Shown piece by piece: positions 59,114 to 64,000 of a stretch of 64,000 nucleotides of DNA. The notes beneath the pieces were generated by a model. That model had not been told where the DNA came from, did no database searches, and saw nothing but the letters and a program-made list of their open reading frames with translations. Positions within the stretch are counted from its first letter, which is position 1, and the number at the start of each line of letters is the position of its first letter. The position numbers were made by a program, and so were the translations under genes. This stretch comes from Xanthomonas theicola (GTDB lineage Bacteria > Pseudomonadota > Gammaproteobacteria > Xanthomonadales > Xanthomonadaceae), in the NCBI RefSeq assembly GCF_014236795.1, contig NZ_CP049017.1:598001-662000 (forward strand), given 5' to 3'.

Positions 59114-60580
59114 TCAGCGCCGCGGCCGCGCGCCGGACCTGCGCGCGCTGGCGACCTCCTCCGCCAGCAGATCCAGCACGGGGTTGTCGCAGGCGACGGC
59201 GACGTTGATGCGCATGTAGGACGCGTAGCGGGGCGAATGGCTGAAGAAACCCCGCGCCGGCGCGGCGATGTGGCCGCGCCTGTCCAGGGCCTCGGCGATG
59301 CTGCGCGCGTCCACGCCCGCGCCCAGCGATAGCCACAGGTACATGCCGGCGCTGGCCCGCTCCGGAACGAAGCCGCGTTCGGCCAGCTGCACCAGCAGGC
59401 GCTGGCGCTTGTCGTACAGGCGCGATTGCAGGCGCTCGCAATGATGGCGGTACTTGCCTTGGGACAGCAGGTGGTGGACCAGCCGTTCGCCGATCACCGG
59501 GTTGCTGATCGCGCCGGCCGACTTGAACAGCGCGATGCGATCGGCGCACTCGGGGCGGGCGGCCAGGAACCCGGCGCGCAGGCCGGCGCCCAGCGTCTTG
59601 GAGAAACTGCCGACATGCACCACCCGACGCAACTGGTCCAGCGCCGCCAGCGGCAGCTGCCGGGCCAGGGTCGAGGACGGCAGCAGGTCGGCGTAGGCGC
59701 AGTCGTCGACCACCGTCAGGTCGAATTCCTCGGCCAGTTGCAGCAACTGGAACGCCTTGCTCGGCGACAGGCTGTCGCCGGTGGGGTTGTGCACCAGCGA
59801 GCTGCAGAAGAACGCCTTGGGGCGATGGCGCACGCAGGCTTCGCGCAGCGCATCGATGTCCGGGCCGTCGGCGTGGCGCGGGATCCACGCGAATTCCAAG
59901 CCGTTGGCGAGCAGTCGCTGCAGGTGCACCGACGGCGCCGGATCCTCGACCAGCACCCAGCTGCCCGGGTGCAGGTGCGACCAGATGAACAGGTGCAGCG
60001 CGTCCACCGCGCCGGCGCAGCTCACGATCTGGCCCGGGTCGGCCTCGACGCCGTATTCGCGCAGCTTCAGCTGCAGTTGCTGGCGCAGCGGCAGGTAGCC
60101 GCGCACGTCGGCGTAGCCGGCCAGGGCCGGGATCGACCCGGCGCCGATGGCGCGGATCGCCGAGGCCAGCGCCGGCCTGTCCAGCCACGCCTCCGGCAGC
60201 GTGCCGCAGCCGATGCGGCGCTCGTAGGGCACTTCGGGATAGAGCAGCCCGCGCCAGTCTTGTTCGGTGGTGCCGGGCTGGAGCCAGGATGGGCTCGGCG
60301 CCGGCGGTCGCCGGTAGCGGACGTAGAAGCCGGAACCGCGGCGCGCTTCTAGATAGCCGCGCGCCACCAGCTTGTCGTAGGCGCGCAGCGCGGTCTGGAT
60401 GCTGACCCCGGCCTGCCGCGCCAGTGCGCGTACCGACGGCAGGCGGCTGCCCACCGGCAACTGGCCGCCGCGGATGCATTCGATCAACGCTTGCGCGATC
60501 CGGTCGACCCGGGTCGCGCCGGCGGCGGCCGACCCGGCCTGGACGGCGTCGGCATCGATGTCGGTCGAGAATGTGTCCAT
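59114..60580 (-). CDS. MocR-type transcriptional regulator (GntR + aminotransferase domain)
   Basis: A 488-residue regulator. The N-terminal GntR winged helix (about 20-90, LPVGSRLPSVRALARQAGVS, ALRAYDKLVARGYLEARRGSG) is fused to a fold-type I aminotransferase domain (about 130-480). The PLP lysine is in VGSFSKTLGAGLRAGFLAARP, and the sequence VDDCAYADL is typical. MocR proteins sense PLP adducts and usually control a nearby operon. The nearest divergent gene is the TonB-dependent receptor, 270 bases away. The convergent PLP enzyme gene ends three bases from its stop. Confidence 0.88.
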   Translation of the reverse strand: MDTFSTDIDADAVQAGSAAAGATRVDRIAQALIECIRGGQLPVGSRLPSVRALARQAGVSIQTALRAYDKLVARGYLEARRGSGFYVRYRRPPAPSPSWLQPGTTEQDWRGLLYPEVPYERRIGCGTLPEAWLDRPALASAIRAIGAGSIPALAGYADVRGYLPLRQQLQLKLREYGVEADPGQIVSCAGAVDALHLFIWSHLHPGSWVLVEDPAPSVHLQRLLANGLEFAWIPRHADGPDIDALREACVRHRPKAFFCSSLVHNPTGDSLSPSKAFQLLQLAEEFDLTVVDDCAYADLLPSSTLARQLPLAALDQLRRVVHVGSFSKTLGAGLRAGFLAARPECADRIALFKSAGAISNPVIGERLVHHLLSQGKYRHHCERLQSRLYDKRQRLLVQLAERGFVPERASAGMYLWLSLGAGVDARSIAEALDRRGHIAAPARGFFSHSPRYASYMRINVAVACDNPVLDLLAEEVASARRSGARPRR

Positions 60581-60849
60581 AACGCAAGGGAATGACGAGG
60601 CGCTTGTCACGCCCGGATTTGCTCGCTGCCGCCGAATTGTTGGTGTCAGACGTTTATAACAGTTTTGCCAAAAAGGCGGCGATGTGTTGCGGCTCCAGCG
60701 CGACGGCGTGGCTATAGTCGGTCCTCCAGTCCCTTCACTGTCTGGCGGGGAAAGCGGCAATGCCGCAGTGAAAGCGGAATGTCCCGGTGTCATCGCCCGG
60801 AGCAGCGGCAGCGCCGCTCCCATTCACGACTTCGTCCAGGAGAAGCGCA

Positions 60850-63207
60850 ATGCCCAGCCTGCCCAGCCATCGTTTCGCCGTCCCGGTCTCATTGCTGTGC
60901 GCGGCGCTGTGCCTGGCGACGGCGCTGCCGGTGCACTCCCAGTCCGACGCCGTGCCCGGGGCCGAGGCGGCCGGCGACTATGCGCTGCCGGCAGGTCCGC
61001 TAAGCAGCGCATTGCGCGAGATCGCGCGGGTCAGCGGCCGGGCCGTGCGCTTCGACGACGCGGACGTGCGCGGCCGGCAGGCGCCGACGCTGCAGGGCCG
61101 GCTGGCGGCGGTGGAGGCGGTGCAGCGTGCGATCTCGCAGAGCGGGCTCAGCATGCGCAGCGCCGCCGGCGGGGAACTGGTGGTCTTCGTTCCGTGGCTC
61201 GATGCGGTGCGGGCCGTGGCCAGGCGCGACCAGGCCGAGACCGAGTTCAAGGCCGACCGCTCCGATACCACCTCGCGCAGCGGCAACAGCCTGATGGATA
61301 CCCCCGCCGCGGTGACGGTGATCACCAGCAAGGTGTTGGAAACCCAGCAGGCGACCTCGATCACCGAGGCGTTGGCCAACGCCAGCGGCGTGGTCGTGCA
61401 GCAGAACCTGCAGGGCACGCCGAGCTTCAGCGTGCGCGGCTACGGCGATACCTACAACAATTTGTCCACCAACGTGATGAGCAACGGCATCAACGATCCC
61501 GACGGCACCAGCACCAGCGTCTACGGGGTCGAGCGGATCGAGGTGCTGAAGGGGCCGCAGGCGATCCTGATCGGTGCGCGAACGCTCGGCGGCGCAGTCA
61601 ACATCGTCACCAAGAAGCCGCAGGCCGAGACCGCCGGCCAAGTCAGCCTGCAGTACGGCAGCCACAACGATCGCACCGTCGCCGCCGACGTCGGCGGGGC
61701 GCTGAACAAGGATGACCGGCTCAGTGCCCGGGTGATCGGCGCCTGGACCGGGGCCGGCGGTTCGGAGGGCGACTACGACGGCCGTCGCGACCGCTTCGTC
61801 ATGCCGCAGATCCGCTGGAAGGACGAGAACACCGACCTGCTGGTCGGTGCGTCCTACGACAAGCAGCGCAATCCAGCCAATCGCTACGGTTTCGCCTGGG
61901 ACGGTCGCATCCAGCCGCTGCCGGGCCGCCGCCTTGGCCGCGCCAACGACGGCATCGACACCAAGAACCGGCGTCTGTTCTACAGCTTCGAGCAGCGTAT
62001 CGGCGAGCATTTCACCTTGGTCAGCAGCGCCGAGCGCGCGCTCGGCACGGTCGATCTGCACTTGCAGTCCCCGCTGGTGGTGCTCAGCCCGGCCGCCGCG
62101 CTGGCGCTGTACTCGCCGCTCAGCAACCTCACCGATTTCAACAGCACCAGCGGCGACCACTACCTGCGCAGCGAGTTCGCGACCGGGCTGCTGCAGCACA
62201 CCCTGTCCACCGGCCTCAGCCATTACCAGGGGACCCAGCAGATCGACGCCTACCAGGGCGGCATGGCGCCGGTGAGCCTGTATACCGCCAGCGCCGACGA
62301 CTTCCCGGCGATGGCCTCACGCGCCGTGCCGAGCGACATCTACCGGATCGGCTACAAGCAGTTCGGTGTCTATGCACAGGACCTGATCGGCTGGAAAGAC
62401 ACCACGCTGCTGCTCAGCGTGCGCCGCAGCCGCTACGAAGAAGGCCCCTCCAGCACCACGATCGCCGGTAACGCCAATGCGGCGGTCAGCGCCAAGCAGA
62501 CCTCCGACAAGACCCTGCCGGGGGTCGGCCTGGTGCAGCGGCTGGCGCCCTGGGCTTCGGTCTATGCCAGCTATACCCAGGGGTTCTCGCCGAGTTTCGG
62601 CAATGCCTGCGACGGCGGCGCGCCGAAGCCGCGCAGCAGCGAGAACCGCGAGATCGGCGCCAAGTTCGACCTGGCCGACGGTCGCCTCGGGATCACCACC
62701 GCCGGGTTCGAGATCAAGGACAAGAACGCCGCCGAGTACAACATCGCCCTGCGTTGCTACACCTTCGTGCCCTCGCAGGTCACCAAGGGCTTCGAACTGG
62801 ACCTGCAGGGCCGGCTGGCGCCGGGCTGGAACACGATCTTCAACTACACCTACTCCAAGACCGACAACCCCAGCAACCCGGCCCGGTATTTCCCCGGCAA
62901 GCCGCGCAACTCGGCCAGCCTGTGGAGCACCTACGATTTCCAGGACGGCGTGCTCGCGCGCTGGGGCCTGGGCCTGGGCGTGACCGCTCGCAGCGACAGC
63001 CCCGGCACGAACAGCAACAGCTATCGCCTGCCGGGCGGCGCCTCGGTCGACACCCGCGTCTACTACCGGCAGGACCGCTGGCGGCTGACGCTGGGAGTGA
63101 AGAACGTGTTCGACCGCCTGCTGTACGGCGCGGCGACCACCGAAACCTATATCCCGGTGCTCGACGGGCGCACGTTCATGGCCACCTGGCAGTGGAACGT
63201 CCTGTGA
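60850..63207 (+). CDS. TonB-dependent siderophore receptor with STN signalling domain
   Basis: A 785-residue outer-membrane receptor. The signal peptide (FAVPVSLLCAALCLATALP, cut at VHS-Q) is followed by an STN domain (about 42-110, YALPAGPLSSALREIARVSG), a plug with VERIEVLKGPQAILIGARTLGGAVNIVTKKP, and a 22-strand barrel. STN domains signal to FecR-type anti-sigma factors, but no fecI/fecR pair is in this window. The last residues QWNVL lack the usual C-terminal aromatic. GGAG precedes ATG 60850. An ABC transporter gene follows 46 bases later and may handle the same compound. Confidence 0.9.
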   Translation: MPSLPSHRFAVPVSLLCAALCLATALPVHSQSDAVPGAEAAGDYALPAGPLSSALREIARVSGRAVRFDDADVRGRQAPTLQGRLAAVEAVQRAISQSGLSMRSAAGGELVVFVPWLDAVRAVARRDQAETEFKADRSDTTSRSGNSLMDTPAAVTVITSKVLETQQATSITEALANASGVVVQQNLQGTPSFSVRGYGDTYNNLSTNVMSNGINDPDGTSTSVYGVERIEVLKGPQAILIGARTLGGAVNIVTKKPQAETAGQVSLQYGSHNDRTVAADVGGALNKDDRLSARVIGAWTGAGGSEGDYDGRRDRFVMPQIRWKDENTDLLVGASYDKQRNPANRYGFAWDGRIQPLPGRRLGRANDGIDTKNRRLFYSFEQRIGEHFTLVSSAERALGTVDLHLQSPLVVLSPAAALALYSPLSNLTDFNSTSGDHYLRSEFATGLLQHTLSTGLSHYQGTQQIDAYQGGMAPVSLYTASADDFPAMASRAVPSDIYRIGYKQFGVYAQDLIGWKDTTLLLSVRRSRYEEGPSSTTIAGNANAAVSAKQTSDKTLPGVGLVQRLAPWASVYASYTQGFSPSFGNACDGGAPKPRSSENREIGAKFDLADGRLGITTAGFEIKDKNAAEYNIALRCYTFVPSQVTKGFELDLQGRLAPGWNTIFNYTYSKTDNPSNPARYFPGKPRNSASLWSTYDFQDGVLARWGLGLGVTARSDSPGTNSNSYRLPGGASVDTRVYYRQDRWRLTLGVKNVFDRLLYGAATTETYIPVLDGRTFMATWQWNVL

Positions 63208-63253
63208 GGCGGGCTGATCGCCTGGGCGTGGCGGCCGCCAGCGAGAGCGATCG

Positions 63254-64000
63254 ATGAAACAGGGTTCGGCCGGCGCTGCCGGGCAGGTGGGATTCTGGCG
63301 GCTGATCTGCCCATACTGGGGCTCGGAGCGGCGCTGGCTGGCGCTGACCCTGGCAGGGGCGGTGCTGGCGATCGCCTTCACCCAGGTATCGGTGGCGCTG
63401 TGGCTGAACCGGCTGGCCGGCCAGCTCACCGACGCCCTGCTGCTGCGCGACTGGCAGGCGCTCAAGCCGGTGTTTCTGGAGACCCTGCTGGCGGCGATGC
63501 TGAGCGTGGCGATGAGCAACGGTGGACGCCTGCTGCGACAGTGGCTGGCCTTCGACTGGCGCAGCTGGCTGACCGCCTCCTACCTGGACCGCTGGACCCG
63601 TGGCAAGGTGTTCTACGAGATCGAGCGAGCGGGCACGCTGGACAACGCCGACCAGCGCATCGCCGAGGACATCGACGAATTCACCACCAAGACCCTGGAC
63701 CTGGCGCTGAACTGCATCGTCGCCAGCGTCAACATCGTCACCTTCTCGATCGTGCTGTGGGGGCTGTCGGGGGTGCTGCAGGTCCCGCTGGGCGGGATCA
63801 CGGTGGCGATCCCTGGCTACATGTTGATCGCCGCGGTGCTGATAGTGCTGGTCGAGCTGGCGATCACCCATTGGCTGGGGTGGCCGCTGATCGGCCTGAA
63901 CATGCGCAAGAAGCAGGTCGAGGCCGATTTCCGCCATCTCGGCATGCAACTGCGCGAATACGCCGAGCAGATCGCCTTCTATCACGGCCAGCGGGTCGAG
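63254..64000 (+). CDS. ABC transporter of SbmA/YddA type (5' part, runs off the window)
   Basis: The first 249 residues are present. They start MKQGSAGAAGQVGFWRLICP at ATG 63254 and contain helices at about 29-53, 72-92, 152-175 and 193-217. The pattern RQWLAFDWRSWLTASYLDRW followed by DNADQRIAEDIDEFT is the signature of the ABC_membrane_2 (SbmA/BacA/YddA) domain. Full members carry a C-terminal ATPase domain or use proton force; that part is outside. Some relatives export siderophores or import peptides. It probably forms an operon with the receptor gene upstream. Confidence 0.85.
   Translation, partial: MKQGSAGAAGQVGFWRLICPYWGSERRWLALTLAGAVLAIAFTQVSVALWLNRLAGQLTDALLLRDWQALKPVFLETLLAAMLSVAMSNGGRLLRQWLAFDWRSWLTASYLDRWTRGKVFYEIERAGTLDNADQRIAEDIDEFTTKTLDLALNCIVASVNIVTFSIVLWGLSGVLQVPLGGITVAIPGYMLIAAVLIVLVELAITHWLGWPLIGLNMRKKQVEADFRHLGMQLREYAEQIAFYHGQRVE

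Overview
The window is GC-rich Gammaproteobacterial chromosome, most likely Xanthomonas or a close Xanthomonadaceae relative. The basis is gene content judged by eye: copLAB, a dihydrolipoamide dehydrogenase fused to its own lipoyl domain, a PL4 rhamnogalacturonate lyase, YajQ, an STN-type TonB-dependent receptor, and several Xanthomonas-style insertion sequences and intergenic hairpin repeats. No rRNA, tRNA or CRISPR array was seen.

Layout. 1-5 kb: DUF1415 protein and YajQ (minus strand), an EamA transporter, and the methionine importer metN-metI-metQ. 5-6.2 kb: two low-GC genes for exported proteins. 6.2-9 kb: an empty stretch, an OmpW-like porin, a hypoxanthine/uracil-DNA glycosylase, and a membrane-protein gene broken by a frameshift in a run of six identical bases. 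9.1-12.9 kb: aceF and lpdA of pyruvate dehydrogenase, closed by a strong terminator. 13.3-14.2 kb: an outer-membrane beta-barrel protein. 14.5-22.2 kb: the complete ATP synthase operon atpIBEFHAGDC, with a recognisable promoter and terminator and unusual hairpins in its gene junctions. 22.4-26.8 kb: periplasmic chorismate mutase, an intact IS5-family element placed exactly in the stop codon of a gtrA-like gene, glmU, and a second IS5-family element with a nonsense mutation. 27-28.7 kb: a rhamnogalacturonate lyase gene of lower GC than its surroundings.

28.9-44.4 kb is the most striking part. It is a 15-kb minus-strand operon that encodes one membrane-fusion protein, one MacB/LolD-type ATPase, eight FtsX/MacB-like permeases arranged as four alternating pairs, a sigma-54-dependent response regulator and its sensor kinase. 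A -24/-12 sigma-54 promoter with GG-N10-GC spacing lies just before the first gene. A nested palindrome about 45-80 bases further upstream looks like the enhancer for the operon's own regulator. The operon therefore appears to be a self-regulated, multi-permease ABC export or envelope-stress system.

44.7-49.6 kb: glmS, a flavin monooxygenase diverging from its TetR regulator with two phased operators between them, and a small unknown protein, ending in a perfect 27-bp inverted repeat of the REP-doublet type. 49.6-57.9 kb: a copper-resistance region. copL-copA-copB lie on the minus strand. They are separated by insertion-sequence debris from a decapitated CueR-like gene, a copper P-type ATPase and a CopZ-like chaperone on the plus strand. 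58-64 kb: a cysteine desulfhydrase-like PLP enzyme, a MocR regulator, a TonB-dependent siderophore receptor, and the start of an SbmA/YddA-type ABC transporter that runs off the window.

All family assignments come from reading the protein sequences, without database searches.
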